From Flavobacterium sinopsychrotolerans (GTDB taxonomy: Bacteria; Bacteroidota; Bacteroidia; Flavobacteriales; Flavobacteriaceae): a stretch of DNA of 64,000 nucleotides. Positions 1-7,040 of the stretch are shown here, in pieces; position 1 is the first letter of the stretch; each line of letters opens with the position of its first letter. Below the pieces are notes generated by a model that worked only from the letters and a program-made list of their open reading frames with translations, was not told the DNA's origin and ran no database searches. The stretch spans positions 1 through 64,000 of the forward strand of contig NZ_FODN01000008.1 in the NCBI RefSeq assembly GCF_900110375.1, given 5' to 3'. Position numbers and translations under genes: made by a program.

Positions 1-24
1 GTTCGAGTCCCGTCCAGACCGCCA
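1..24 (+). tRNA. tRNA 3' end (partial, isotype unknown)
   Basis: The window opens inside a tRNA. Visible are the last T-stem G, the T-loop TTCGAGT, the 3' T-stem strand CCCGT, the 3' acceptor strand CCAGACC, discriminator G and an encoded CCA at 22-24. The anticodon lies upstream of the window, so the amino acid cannot be named. A strong terminator follows at once, so this is the last gene of its transcript. Confidence 0.8.
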
Positions 25-30
25 GTAATA

Positions 31-62
31 AAAAAGCTTTTCTGTTAAGAAAAGCTTTTTTT
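31..62 (+). terminator. Intrinsic terminator after the tRNA
   Basis: A perfect 13-bp stem (AAAAAGCTTTTCT with AGAAAAGCTTTTT) closes over a GTTA loop and runs into a T tract. It lies 7 bases after the tRNA CCA. A near-identical copy recurs at 416-447 in the second repeat unit. Confidence 0.85.
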
Positions 63-91
63 GTTTTTGTAAAATTCAAATAGTAATCGTT

Positions 92-337
92 ATGTATTTT
101 GTTTACATCATAAAAAATCATCAAGGATTATTTTACAAAGGATTTACTCAAAATCTTGATAAGCGTATTTTTGAACACAATAATGATTTAAGCCGATACA
201 CGTCTGGAAAAAGTCCATGGATTTTGGTTTATTTCAAAGAATTTGAAACAAAAACGGAAGCATTGAAAGAAGAATTACGATTAAAAAAGCTTAATGTTGC
301 TTCGATAGAAAGATTATTAAGCAGTTTTCAAGTTTAA
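92..337 (+). CDS. Small GIY-YIG nuclease domain protein (copy 1)
   Basis: This 81-residue protein is a bare GIY-YIG domain of the UPF0213/YhbQ type, with no DNA-binding extension. The first motif is FVYII (residues 3-7), the second YKG (15-17), then Arg25 and His29, and an acidic TEALKEE helix with Glu57 at the position normally catalytic. The family cuts or binds DNA using one metal ion, but the target of these stand-alone versions is not established. It sits directly behind a tRNA and terminator and has a tandem twin at 477-725 differing at two residues plus one extra C-terminal Glu. A role as a selfish or repair nuclease is inference. Confidence 0.85.
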   Translation: MYFVYIIKNHQGLFYKGFTQNLDKRIFEHNNDLSRYTSGKSPWILVYFKEFETKTEALKEELRLKKLNVASIERLLSSFQV

Positions 338-355
338 TAGAACACATGCGTGTCA

Positions 356-407
356 TCTCGTCTTTTGGGACGAGACGGGTTCGAGTCCTCTCGTTCCAAA
401 AACGAGA
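356..407. repeat. Paired hairpins around a tRNA T-loop-like motif (copy 1)
   Basis: Hairpin one is TCTCGTC (356-362) with GACGAGA (369-375). Hairpin two is TCTCGTT (389-395) with AACGAGA (401-407). Between them lies CGGGTTCGAGTCC, which matches the T-arm of the tRNA at the window start, but the bases that follow cannot complete a T-stem or acceptor stem. It is therefore a tRNA-end-like remnant and not a functional tRNA. Confidence 0.75.
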
Positions 408-415
408 CCAGTAAT

Positions 416-447
416 AAAAAGCTTTTCGTAATAGAAAAGCTTTTTTT
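416..447 (+). terminator. Duplicated intrinsic terminator
   Basis: AAAAAGCTTTTC pairs with GAAAAGCTTTTT over a GTAATA loop and is followed by Ts. It is the unit-2 copy of the terminator at 31-62. Confidence 0.8.
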
Positions 448-476
448 GTTTTTGTAAAATTTAAATAGTAGTCGAT

Positions 477-725
477 ATGTATTTTGTTTACATCATAAAA
501 AATCATCAAGGATTATTTTACAAAGGATTTACACAAGATCTTGATAAGCGTATTTTTGAACATAATAATGATTTAAGCCGATATACGTCTGGAAAAAGTC
601 CATGGATTTTGGTTTATTTCAAAGAATTTGAAACAAAAACAGAAGCATTAAAAGAGGAATTACGATTAAAAAAGCTTAATGTTGCTTCGATAGAAAGATT
701 ATTAAGCGGTTTTCAAGTTGAATAG
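477..725 (+). CDS. Small GIY-YIG nuclease domain protein (copy 2)
   Basis: This is an 82-residue twin of the protein at 92-337, 385 bases downstream in the same frame and orientation. Asn21 is replaced by Asp, a Ser near the C-terminus by Gly, and one Glu is added at the end. The GIY-YIG motifs FVYII, YKG, Arg25, His29 and Glu57 are all kept. Several of the third-base differences are silent, which suggests that both copies have been under protein-level constraint since duplication. It is again preceded by the tRNA-tail-like sequence and terminator and followed by the hairpin pair at 742-794. Confidence 0.85.
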   Translation: MYFVYIIKNHQGLFYKGFTQDLDKRIFEHNNDLSRYTSGKSPWILVYFKEFETKTEALKEELRLKKLNVASIERLLSGFQVE

Positions 726-741
726 AACATATGCCCTGTCA

Positions 742-794
742 TCTCGTCTTTTTGGGACTAGACGGGTTTGAGTCCTCTCGTTCCAAAAACGAGA
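742..794. repeat. Paired hairpins around a tRNA T-loop-like motif (copy 2)
   Basis: TCTCGTC (742-748) pairs with GACTAGA (756-762) with one mismatch, and TCTCGTT (776-782) pairs perfectly with AACGAGA (788-794). The middle reads GGGTTTGAGTCC. This ends the tandem array; the following bases to about 830 look like a decayed start of another unit. Confidence 0.7.
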
Positions 795-833
795 CTACTA
801 TAGCGGAAAGACTTTTTCTTTTATAATGGTAGA

Positions 834-1334
834 TTAAAACAACTCGGATTTATAGTTCCATACAATCCACACAAACAATCCCAAATACATTACGCAAATC
901 ACAAACTTCATGAAACTGGAAGCCAGAAACCCCACAAAAGAACCTGCAGCTGCTTTCAAAGCCCTATTGTGGTCTTTAAAATCATAAATAAGTTCACCTA
1001 TCAGCGCACCAATAAAAGGTCCTATGAGGAAGCCAAAAGGTATTGGAGCAAGGATCCCGACAACTAAGCCGATGTTTGTTCCCCAAATCCCATACGAGCT
1101 ACCGCCAAATCTCTTGGTTCCCTTTGCTGGAATCACGTAATCTAAAACGGAAATAACAACTGTAATCAATAGAGCAATTCCTAAAATCCAATAATTTGCC
1201 GGAACAGCATTTGTAAAATAAAGAAGTGCAAGCCCAACCCAACTCAAACTTGGTCCGGGTAAAACAGGTAAAAAACTGCCAATTAAACCTGTAATAATGC
1301 ATGCGAAACCTAGAATTAAAAGTAGGATATCCAT
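834..1334 (-). CDS. DUF456 family membrane protein
   Basis: This 166-residue protein is almost entirely hydrophobic, with about five membrane segments and Gly/Pro-rich loops such as GSFLPVLPGP near residue 25. That pattern and length fit the DUF456 family of inner-membrane proteins, whose function is unknown. A middle segment, PIPFGFLIGPFIGALIGE, is the family-typical Gly-rich hairpin. It is transcribed alone, away from the downstream plus-strand pair. Confidence 0.85.
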   Translation of the reverse strand: MDILLLILGFACIITGLIGSFLPVLPGPSLSWVGLALLYFTNAVPANYWILGIALLITVVISVLDYVIPAKGTKRFGGSSYGIWGTNIGLVVGILAPIPFGFLIGPFIGALIGELIYDFKDHNRALKAAAGSFVGFLASSFMKFVICVMYLGLFVWIVWNYKSELF

Positions 1335-1385
1335 AAATTTATTTTTAGTAATTTTGAAAACACAAAAGCAACACGTATTTAGCTA

Positions 1386-1775
1386 ATGAATAAGATGAAA
1401 TTAATACAACTATTTTCAGTAACGCTCTTCTTTACTTTTTCTTTTTGGTCGGTAAACGCTCAAGAGAAAATAGTAAGCGATAATGATATGCTTTTGAAAG
1501 AGACCATTTACAACGAAAACAGAGTAAAAGTATTGAATTTTTCCTTGAAAGAGTTTGATGCGCTTTTTTTTGAGTTTTTTGATAAAAAATCAAACCCAAA
1601 TTTACTATTGACAAAGGAAGAATTCTATAATTATACGATTCAAATTGCTGTTTTTTCAGATCGATTGGCGGCTCTGTATCCAGATCAAAAAGAAATTGCT
1701 ACCGAAAACAAAAAGAAATGGTTTGCTGAAAACTACGAAGATTATTTGCTTTCGAAAGCATCTCAAAAAAAATAA
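1386..1775 (+). CDS. Secreted protein of unknown function
   Basis: The 129-residue product starts with a clear signal peptide (residues 1 to about 25, ending SVNAQ) with no lipobox, so it is probably periplasmic. The mature part is mostly helical and charged (for example YNENRVKVLNFSLKEFD). I recognise no family. An alternative ATG three codons in gives the same signal peptide. A TAATTTTG box at 1349-1356 could be the -7 element, although no clear TTG lies upstream. The next gene follows closely on the same strand, so the two are probably cotranscribed. Confidence 0.7.
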   Translation: MNKMKLIQLFSVTLFFTFSFWSVNAQEKIVSDNDMLLKETIYNENRVKVLNFSLKEFDALFFEFFDKKSNPNLLLTKEEFYNYTIQIAVFSDRLAALYPDQKEIATENKKKWFAENYEDYLLSKASQKK

Positions 1776-1817
1776 TTGTATTTTTATAAAATATTAGTTC
1801 CATTCAAAAACAAAACC

Positions 1818-2294
1818 TTGAAGCAGTATTACCTCTTTTTAGTATTTATATTTTTTAATTCCTGTCAATACTTTGACAAACAAATCCCTTCGGAAAAGGA
1901 ATTGTTACAAAAGGAACTGAAATCCATCAACTGGAAAGAAGTCGATGAATACCCATCGGTAGTAGATTGTGAAAAAATTGATAATAAAGCCCAACGCCAA
2001 CAGTGTTTTTTTGAGGTTTTAACCCAGTTGATTCAGGAAAAATTGAGCGTTGATACTCTTTCGGTTCTCTACCCTGAACTGGATACGATTGAGGTAAAGG
2101 TTACTGTTTTTCCTAATGCAACGATGCAATTCGAGCCTCAATTTCCTAAAGATTCCGTTGCTTACGACAAAATCAAAATCGACAGTATTCTTAAAGTCCG
2201 TTTAGTTGATTTTCCAAAAATTAACCCAGCCATCAAGCGTGGTATTCCAGTAAAAACACAATTTATTCTTCCGGTTATTCTTAAAGTGGAGTAG
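1818..2294 (+). CDS. Lipoprotein of unknown function
   Basis: I start this gene at the TTG at 1818, because it gives a standard lipoprotein signal (MKQYYLFLVFIFFNSC, Cys16) and a product of 158 residues. The frame is open back to a TTG at 1776 directly after the stop of the preceding gene, but that would put 14 extra residues before the signal. The mature region contains a two-Cys segment (DCEKIDNKAQRQQC) and ends in a beta-rich stretch (TQFILPVILKVE) reminiscent of TonB C-terminal domains. That resemblance is weak and no function is assigned. Confidence 0.6.
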   Translation: MKQYYLFLVFIFFNSCQYFDKQIPSEKELLQKELKSINWKEVDEYPSVVDCEKIDNKAQRQQCFFEVLTQLIQEKLSVDTLSVLYPELDTIEVKVTVFPNATMQFEPQFPKDSVAYDKIKIDSILKVRLVDFPKINPAIKRGIPVKTQFILPVILKVE

Positions 2295-2295
2295 A

Positions 2296-2390
2296 TTTTT
2301 TGGAGCTATTTCCAGCTGTTCACTGTATCTTTTTCTTTAAAAAAAAAGAAAAAGGATGCCGTTTCCATCTGGGCTAGGGTTTTAGTGCAT
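2296..2390. repeat. Intergenic hairpin repeat, 'GGAGCTATTTCC' family (copy 1)
   Basis: The element begins TTTTTTGGAGCTATTTCC and has a central hairpin (ATCTTTTTCTTT with AAAGAAAAAGGAT). Its flanks are shared with the element at 30626-30745 and, in reverse orientation, with 22104-22230. It fills the space between two convergent genes and could also end transcription from both sides. Confidence 0.6.
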
Positions 2391-2391
2391 A

Positions 2392-3510
2392 TTAGAATTT
2401 TCTGCCTTTCCATTCGTATTTTCCAAACAAAGAATACAAAGCCACGCTCACACTAAAAAAGGGATACAACAAACTGCTCAAAATCAAATACTGTATTTTG
2501 GTCTTGGTTAAAAAATAATTGGCTTTGTAAATCAAAACGGTATCAACAAGAAATTTTAAAAGGAATAGCAAAACTATATTTTGAAACGGAATAACGCCCA
2601 ACACCCAATATCCAACACCTACAATCAAACCTAAATTTCCCGCAAAAACTAACACCCCCAATCCTTTTCCGAAAGTACTTTGATACGAGCTTGTTTTGGA
2701 TGCCCAACGGACGCGCTGATAGAATAATGATTTCCAATCATTCAATGATTTTGTGATAACAATATTGTTTTGGGTTTTCAAATAATGCACTTTTTCGGTG
2801 GATTTTGCAATCGCTTTTTGCAACAAGAATACATCATCGCCACTGGCAATTCCATCGTTTCCTTCGAAACCATTCAGCTCTTGAAAATAGGATTTGGTAT
2901 ACGCAAAATTGGCGCCATTGCACATAAATCCTTTGTTAATGCCAAAACTCCCGATGGTTGCTCCTTGTAAACTCGCCAAATCCAACTGTTGGAAATGATG
3001 AAGAAATGAATTGCCACAATCGTAAGTAACCGCGCCGGCAATCATAGCAACATCATGAAGTTGAATGTAATTGTCTAAGGTCAATAACCAGTTTGTATTG
3101 ACTACACAATCGGCATCGGTAGTGATAATCCAATCCGTATTTACAATTTGCATCGCAGTTACGATGGCGTCTTTCTTCGGTGAATTGGAAACTCGAATGT
3201 TATTTATTATTTGAATATTGTCTCTCGACTGCGCTCGATATGACAATGGAATGCTGAACTCTTCTTCAGAAAAATCATCAACTAAAATCACTTCAAATAA
3301 TTCTATCGGATAATTCAATTTTGCTAAACTTGCTAGTAAAATAGGCAGATTTTCGGCTTCATTCCGGAAAGGAACAATAATGGAGAATTTTGTTTTTGGC
3401 GTTAAGCCGGTATATTCAATTGTATTCACTTTGGTAAAACCATAAATCAGTACAATTATCGCCAAACAATACATGAAGATTATGATGTATAAAACAATGG
3501 TAATCATCAT
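2392..3510 (-). CDS. Membrane-bound family 2 glycosyltransferase
   Basis: This 372-residue GT2 enzyme has an N-terminal membrane anchor (residues 1-25), a GT-A domain (about 40-270) and two or three C-terminal membrane segments. Visible motifs are IIVPFRNE, LVDDFS, the DxD-type TTDADC near residue 132, GDDVFL, and QRVRW of processive-type transferases. It would use a nucleotide sugar to extend a lipid-linked or surface glycan; the acceptor is unknown. Residues 91-97 (YRAQSRD) come from a palindromic DNA repeat at 3217-3247. It lies 3 bases after a flippase-like gene, so the pair probably forms an envelope glycan operon. Confidence 0.88.
   Translation of the reverse strand: MMITIVLYIIIFMYCLAIIVLIYGFTKVNTIEYTGLTPKTKFSIIVPFRNEAENLPILLASLAKLNYPIELFEVILVDDFSEEEFSIPLSYRAQSRDNIQIINNIRVSNSPKKDAIVTAMQIVNTDWIITTDADCVVNTNWLLTLDNYIQLHDVAMIAGAVTYDCGNSFLHHFQQLDLASLQGATIGSFGINKGFMCNGANFAYTKSYFQELNGFEGNDGIASGDDVFLLQKAIAKSTEKVHYLKTQNNIVITKSLNDWKSLFYQRVRWASKTSSYQSTFGKGLGVLVFAGNLGLIVGVGYWVLGVIPFQNIVLLFLLKFLVDTVLIYKANYFLTKTKIQYLILSSLLYPFFSVSVALYSLFGKYEWKGRKF
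3217..3247. repeat. REP-like palindrome inside the glycosyltransferase gene
   Basis: ATTGTC at 3217 and GACAAT at 3242 close an imperfect 31-bp palindrome around CGACTGCGCTCGA. Related cores occur inside two other genes at 7734-7754 and 33920-33941. It is read in frame and adds the peptide YRAQSRD between the LVDDFS motif and the next conserved block. Confidence 0.7.
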
Positions 3511-3513
3511 CTT

Positions 3514-4476
3514 TTATTGCGTTTTGTCTCCTTCTACTTTGGAGAGAATTTTAAAATTCAATACATAATAAGTGCCAATTATCACCGGTAAAACCACATT
3601 CAAAAACCACATTAAAGTCGAAATGAAAATCACAATCCATTCGTTTACGCCAAGAATTCCGAAAAAATAAACGGCGACACTTCCTTTTACAGCAAAGTCC
3701 AAAAACTGAAAAGTAGGTAAGGAAGAAGCTAAAAAATAAACAGACGAAATGGTCGAAATCAAGGTGAAATAAGGTAAATCAACGTCAAAAGCCAGAAACA
3801 AAAAGTAGTATTGATGCGAGAAAACGAGATAGCGGCAAATGCCTAAAAAGATGTTTTTTTGATGAATCGATTTTGGGATTTCATTAATCTTATGAATCAG
3901 TTTCTCGATAGAATAGCCTTTGATAGTAATTTTTTTGACCGAAAATAAAACTATGAAAAGGAGTATTAGAAATCCAAAAAGCAGCACTACCGTTTTTGAG
4001 GTAATCACATTGTACTTCGCATTAAAATACAACAACCCAAAAATTCCAAAAATAACAGTCAATATCATTTGGATTCCGTTGCAAATCAGATTCAAGAAAA
4101 TGACTTTTTTAGTGTTTGATTTATCAAAAAATAATGCTTTCCCGGCATATTCTCCAACTCCATTCGGCGTGAAAAGTCCTGCGGTTAATGCGCCAAGAAC
4201 TTGTTTGGTTGCTTCTCCCAAAGAGATTTTATGGATAAATTCGACTAAGTTTTGCCATTTCAATATTTCAAAAAAACGATTCAAAACACTCAATAACAAA
4301 ATAAAGGCGATTCCGCCAATAGATTGATTTTTTTGGAATAAAACAATGAATTTCTGCCAATCCAGTTTGTCGTTATTAGCCAATTGATTGTAAATAAAAT
4401 AAAACGCACCACCCACAATCAAAAGTTTGATTAGAAGTACGAGGAATTGCTTAGTTTTGTGTGGAATTGTAATCAT
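3514..4476 (-). CDS. Lysylphosphatidylglycerol synthase TM-region / flippase-like protein
   Basis: The 320-residue product has about eight membrane helices and fits the LPG_synthase_TM (UPF0104) family. It has the conserved segment LTAGLFTPNGVGEYAGKA, where the PNGVGEY box is typical, and a C-terminal LPTFQFLDFAVKGS-like stretch. Such proteins act as flippases or as membrane domains for lipid modification; no aminoacyltransferase domain is fused here. I chose the ATG at 4476 because it avoids overlap with ruvC; an in-frame ATG at 4506 would add 10 residues. The glycosyltransferase gene follows after 3 bases. Confidence 0.85.
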   Translation of the reverse strand: MITIPHKTKQFLVLLIKLLIVGGAFYFIYNQLANNDKLDWQKFIVLFQKNQSIGGIAFILLLSVLNRFFEILKWQNLVEFIHKISLGEATKQVLGALTAGLFTPNGVGEYAGKALFFDKSNTKKVIFLNLICNGIQMILTVIFGIFGLLYFNAKYNVITSKTVVLLFGFLILLFIVLFSVKKITIKGYSIEKLIHKINEIPKSIHQKNIFLGICRYLVFSHQYYFLFLAFDVDLPYFTLISTISSVYFLASSLPTFQFLDFAVKGSVAVYFFGILGVNEWIVIFISTLMWFLNVVLPVIIGTYYVLNFKILSKVEGDKTQ

Positions 4477-4499
4477 TACTGCAAAATAACAAATTAAAA

Positions 4500-5054
4500 T
4501 TGGCAAACGAACGCATCATATTAGGAATTGACCCCGGAACAACGATTATGGGTTTTGGATTGATAAAAATTGTCAATAAAAAAATGGAATTTTTGCAATT
4601 GAATGAACTGCAATTGTCCAAATACGACAATCATTATCAAAAACTAAAAATCATTTTCGAACGTACGATTGAGTTAATTGATACGCATAATCCAGATGAA
4701 ATCGCAATTGAAGCGCCTTTTTTTGGTAAAAACGTGCAGTCGATGCTGAAGTTGGGACGTGCGCAAGGCGTAGCCATGGCAGCGGGACTTTCGAGAGATA
4801 TTCCAATTACCGAATACGAACCAAAAAAAATAAAAATGGCGATTACCGGAAACGGAAACGCTAGTAAAGAGCAAGTTGCTAAAATGTTGCAACAATTATT
4901 AGGACTGAAAGAATTACCTAAAAACCTTGATAGCACCGATGGATTGGCAGCTGCGGTTTGTCATTTTTTCAATTCTGGAAAAGTGGTGGGCGCCAAAAGT
5001 TATACCGGTTGGGATGCTTTTGTGAAACAAAATGAGGAACGAGTAAAAAAATAG
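4500..5054 (+). CDS. ruvC: Crossover junction endodeoxyribonuclease RuvC
   Basis: RuvC resolves Holliday junctions in the nucleus-free cytoplasm together with RuvAB. This 184-residue protein carries the full acidic tetrad: Asp11 in GIDPGT, Glu71 in IEAPFFGKN, Asp144 and Asp147 in DSTDGLA, with His154 nearby. Length matches the family. The start is a TTG at 4500, the only start that keeps the first beta strand (IILGIDPGT). It is divergent from the flippase-like gene with only 23 bases between the starts, so the two share a compact promoter region. Confidence 0.95.
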   Translation: MANERIILGIDPGTTIMGFGLIKIVNKKMEFLQLNELQLSKYDNHYQKLKIIFERTIELIDTHNPDEIAIEAPFFGKNVQSMLKLGRAQGVAMAAGLSRDIPITEYEPKKIKMAITGNGNASKEQVAKMLQQLLGLKELPKNLDSTDGLAAAVCHFFNSGKVVGAKSYTGWDAFVKQNEERVKK

Positions 5055-5081
5055 CCAGACTATGTTTAGATAATCTGGCTA
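5052..5081. terminator. Stem-loop between ruvC and the next convergent gene
   Basis: TAGCCAGA (5052-5059, including the ruvC stop) pairs perfectly with TCTGGCTA (5074-5081). The T tract is weak on both sides, so termination is likely but not certain; it would serve both convergent genes. Confidence 0.6.
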
Positions 5082-5101
5082 CTAAATATTTGAAATTCTA
5101 A

Positions 5102-5635
5102 TTATTTTATTTCTTCATATTGATAATTAAAAGTACCATTGGTAATGGTGTTATTAGTATCAATTTGATTGGTAAAAGTTGAAGAGGTAGTAAACTTAAA
5201 GGTTCCTTTTACAATTTTTGTTTTAGTATTAACTTCTGTTATTGTGATAGTACCTTCTTTAGTATATTCAAATAAATCATCTGAAGTGTCTGTTAAGTCT
5301 ACTGCGTGTGATGTAGGATTGTTTTCATCGGTAGTAAACGCATACGTTCCTAAAGCAATTTTTGTCCTTTTTAACCAAATATTAATTTCCGGATTTCCCA
5401 GTATTCCACCTTGGCGGCCTTGAAGCATAACAAAATCCTCTATTGGGTAATAAGACCAAATATTTGTTGTAGAAAAAAGGTTATTTCCAGAAGGATTGTT
5501 GGCATTAAAAGACTTACCATCAATTGTGGCTGTCATAGCAAATTCTGATTTGGTATCCTCACTATTGTTGTCATCAGAAGAACAAGAAAAAAGAATAAAT
5601 GGTAAGATAAGAAGTAATTGAGTAATTTTTTTCAT
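5102..5635 (-). CDS. Lipoprotein, resembles DUF6252
   Basis: From the ATG at 5635 the product is 177 residues with a lipobox (LPFILFSCSS, Cys about 18), so it is an outer-membrane or periplasmic lipoprotein. The mature part starts FAMTATIDGKSF and contains GTITITEV and IVKGTFKFTT, repeated beta strands ending in an NGTFNYQY motif. This layout recalls DUF6252-type Bacteroidetes lipoproteins, of unknown function. An ATG 8 codons upstream would put polar residues before the signal, so I reject it. Confidence 0.7.
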   Translation of the reverse strand: MKKITQLLLILPFILFSCSSDDNNSEDTKSEFAMTATIDGKSFNANNPSGNNLFSTTNIWSYYPIEDFVMLQGRQGGILGNPEINIWLKRTKIALGTYAFTTDENNPTSHAVDLTDTSDDLFEYTKEGTITITEVNTKTKIVKGTFKFTTSSTFTNQIDTNNTITNGTFNYQYEEIK

Positions 5636-5880
5636 AATAGAAATAATAGGTTTAGACAAACTTAGATAATTATTTCTATTTTAGTAAGAATATTAGTTTA
5701 TTTTTTTTGGCAACATGCTGTTTAGAAAAAAAGGAATTATTATTTCCCGATAAAAGGAACAGGTATCCCATTATTGTCATGTAGATAATGAAGAATACTG
5801 AATTTAAAAGATAATTTTAATTTTATTGGGGATTAATGATATTTATTCAAGAGCAAGATTTAACTTGCTCTTTTTTTATT
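5636..5880. other. Intergenic region upstream of hemW
   Basis: About 245 bases between divergent genes. I see no coding potential, only AT-rich DNA with a terminator-like hairpin at its very end. It may hold the promoter and leader of hemW or a small RNA, but no good TTG/TAnnTTTG pair was found. Confidence 0.4.
5849..5877 (+). terminator. Terminator-like hairpin just before the hemW start
   Basis: AAGAGCAAG (5849-5857) pairs perfectly with CTTGCTCTT (5864-5872) over ATTTAA and continues into TTTTTTT. It ends three bases before the hemW ATG. It could be an attenuator of hemW or the end of an upstream small transcript. Confidence 0.65.
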
Positions 5881-7008
5881 ATGTCAGGAATCTATATACA
5901 CATACCCTTTTGCAAACAGGCTTGTCATTACTGTGATTTTCATTTTTCGACTTCGATGAAGAAGAAAGAAGAAATGGTTTGTGCTATTGCCAAAGAAATT
6001 CAAATGCGTAAAAGCGAATTTGAAAAGGAACAAGTTGAGACTATTTATTTTGGTGGAGGAACGCCAAGTGTTTTGACTTCAGTAGAAATTAATTTTTTGA
6101 TTGCTGCAGTTTATAGCAATTATTCTGTGATTGAAAATCCTGAAATTACACTGGAAGCCAATCCTGATGATTTGTCAAGTGAACGAATAATTGAATTGTC
6201 TAAAAGTAAAATCAACCGATTAAGTATTGGGATTCAATCGTTTTTTGAAGAGGATTTACAACTGATGAACCGCGCTCATAATTCGGCGGAAGCCAAAAAA
6301 TGTTTGGAAGAAGCTACTCAGTATTTCGACAATATTTCCCTCGATTTGATTTACGGAATTCCGGGAATGAGCAATGAGAAATGGAAACAAAATATTGAAA
6401 CAGCATTGTCTTTTGGGATTCCGCATATTTCGAGTTATGCTTTGACGGTAGAACCAAAAACCGCTTTGAATAAACTCATTCAAACGGGAAAAATTGCTGC
6501 GCCTAAAGACGAAGTTGCGCAAGAGCATTTCGCTATTTTGGTCGAAACGCTCGAAGCCAATGATTTCATTCATTACGAATTGTCAAATTTTGGGAAGGAA
6601 AACTATTTCTCCAAGAATAATTCGGCGTATTGGTTAGGGAAAAAATACATTGGAATTGGTCCTTCGGCGCACAGTTATGATGGCATTTCCCGAAGTTGGA
6701 ACGTGTCGAATAATGCGATTTATTTAAAATCGATTCAAGAAAATAAATTACCAAACGAAACTGAAATTCTTTCGACAGCTGATCGTTACAACGAATATGT
6801 TATGACGGGTTTACGAACGATTTGGGGCGTTTCTTTGGATAGAATCAAAACTGAATTTGGAAGTGAATATTTGGAATATTTGAATAAACAGACTCAGAAA
6901 TTCCTTGATGATGATTTAGTTTTTGTCGAAAACAATATCTTGAAACCAACACCAAAAGGAAAGTTTTTGACGGATGGAATTGCAAGTGATTTTTTTATCC
7001 TGAACTAG
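5881..7008 (+). CDS. hemW: Radical SAM heme chaperone HemW
   Basis: This 375-residue radical SAM protein has the Cys motif CKQACHYC near residue 10, preceded by GIYIHIPF, then the FGGGTPS box, the LEANPD and RLSIGIQSF strands, and a C-terminal HemN-type domain (NEYVMTGLRTIWG). HemW binds heme and an iron-sulfur cluster and delivers heme to respiratory enzymes; it was long annotated as oxygen-independent coproporphyrinogen oxidase, whose true form has a longer N-terminus. The start at 5881 places the conserved MSGIYIHIPFC at the N-terminus. The stop codon lies inside a palindromic repeat. Confidence 0.9.
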   Translation: MSGIYIHIPFCKQACHYCDFHFSTSMKKKEEMVCAIAKEIQMRKSEFEKEQVETIYFGGGTPSVLTSVEINFLIAAVYSNYSVIENPEITLEANPDDLSSERIIELSKSKINRLSIGIQSFFEEDLQLMNRAHNSAEAKKCLEEATQYFDNISLDLIYGIPGMSNEKWKQNIETALSFGIPHISSYALTVEPKTALNKLIQTGKIAAPKDEVAQEHFAILVETLEANDFIHYELSNFGKENYFSKNNSAYWLGKKYIGIGPSAHSYDGISRSWNVSNNAIYLKSIQENKLPNETEILSTADRYNEYVMTGLRTIWGVSLDRIKTEFGSEYLEYLNKQTQKFLDDDLVFVENNILKPTPKGKFLTDGIASDFFILN

Positions 7009-7017
7009 TTTCAGGAT
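6997..7017. repeat. Palindrome carrying the hemW stop codon
   Basis: ATCCTGAA (6997-7004) and TTCAGGAT (7010-7017) form a perfect hairpin around CTAGT. The TAG stop of hemW is in the loop, so the last residues (ILN) are encoded by the repeat. The sequence differs by one base from half of the long palindrome at 30655-30706. Confidence 0.75.
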
Positions 7018-7040
7018 CTGTTGATTTTTAATTGATTTTT

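Larger units (their letters stand above)
22..796 (+). repeat. Two tandem ~386-bp units (terminator + GIY-YIG gene + paired hairpins)
   Basis: Unit 1 spans about 22-407 and unit 2 about 408-796. Each starts with CCAGTAATA, carries the terminator stem, the same spacer and a near-identical GIY-YIG gene. Each ends with two hairpins (TCTCGTC/GACGAGA and TCTCGTT/AACGAGA) separated by a sequence containing GGGTTCGAGTCC, a tRNA T-loop-like motif; the second copy reads GGGTTTGAGTCC. Differences between units are scattered point changes, so the duplication is recent but not brand new. A decayed third start of a unit may follow at about 795-830. Confidence 0.85.

Noticed and set aside
379..410. A second tRNA in the tandem repeat
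   Set aside because: The T-loop motif is there, but the following bases pair with themselves (TCTCGTT/AACGAGA) and give no T-stem, acceptor stem or anticodon arm.
291..509. Minus-strand frame across the tandem repeat
   Set aside because: It crosses the terminator and hairpins and overlaps both GIY-YIG genes; no family resemblance.
4637..4936. 99-codon minus-strand frame opposite ruvC
   Set aside because: It is antisense to the conserved catalytic core of ruvC, and the composition is that of a mirrored frame.
5836..5880. Earlier start for hemW at 5836
   Set aside because: It would translate through the terminator-like hairpin and put 15 non-conserved residues before MSGIYIHIPFC.
7032..7040. 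TTG start for the third GIY-YIG gene
   Set aside because: The ATG at 7041 fits the usual N-terminus (MEKGFTYIL), and the extra three residues are not supported.
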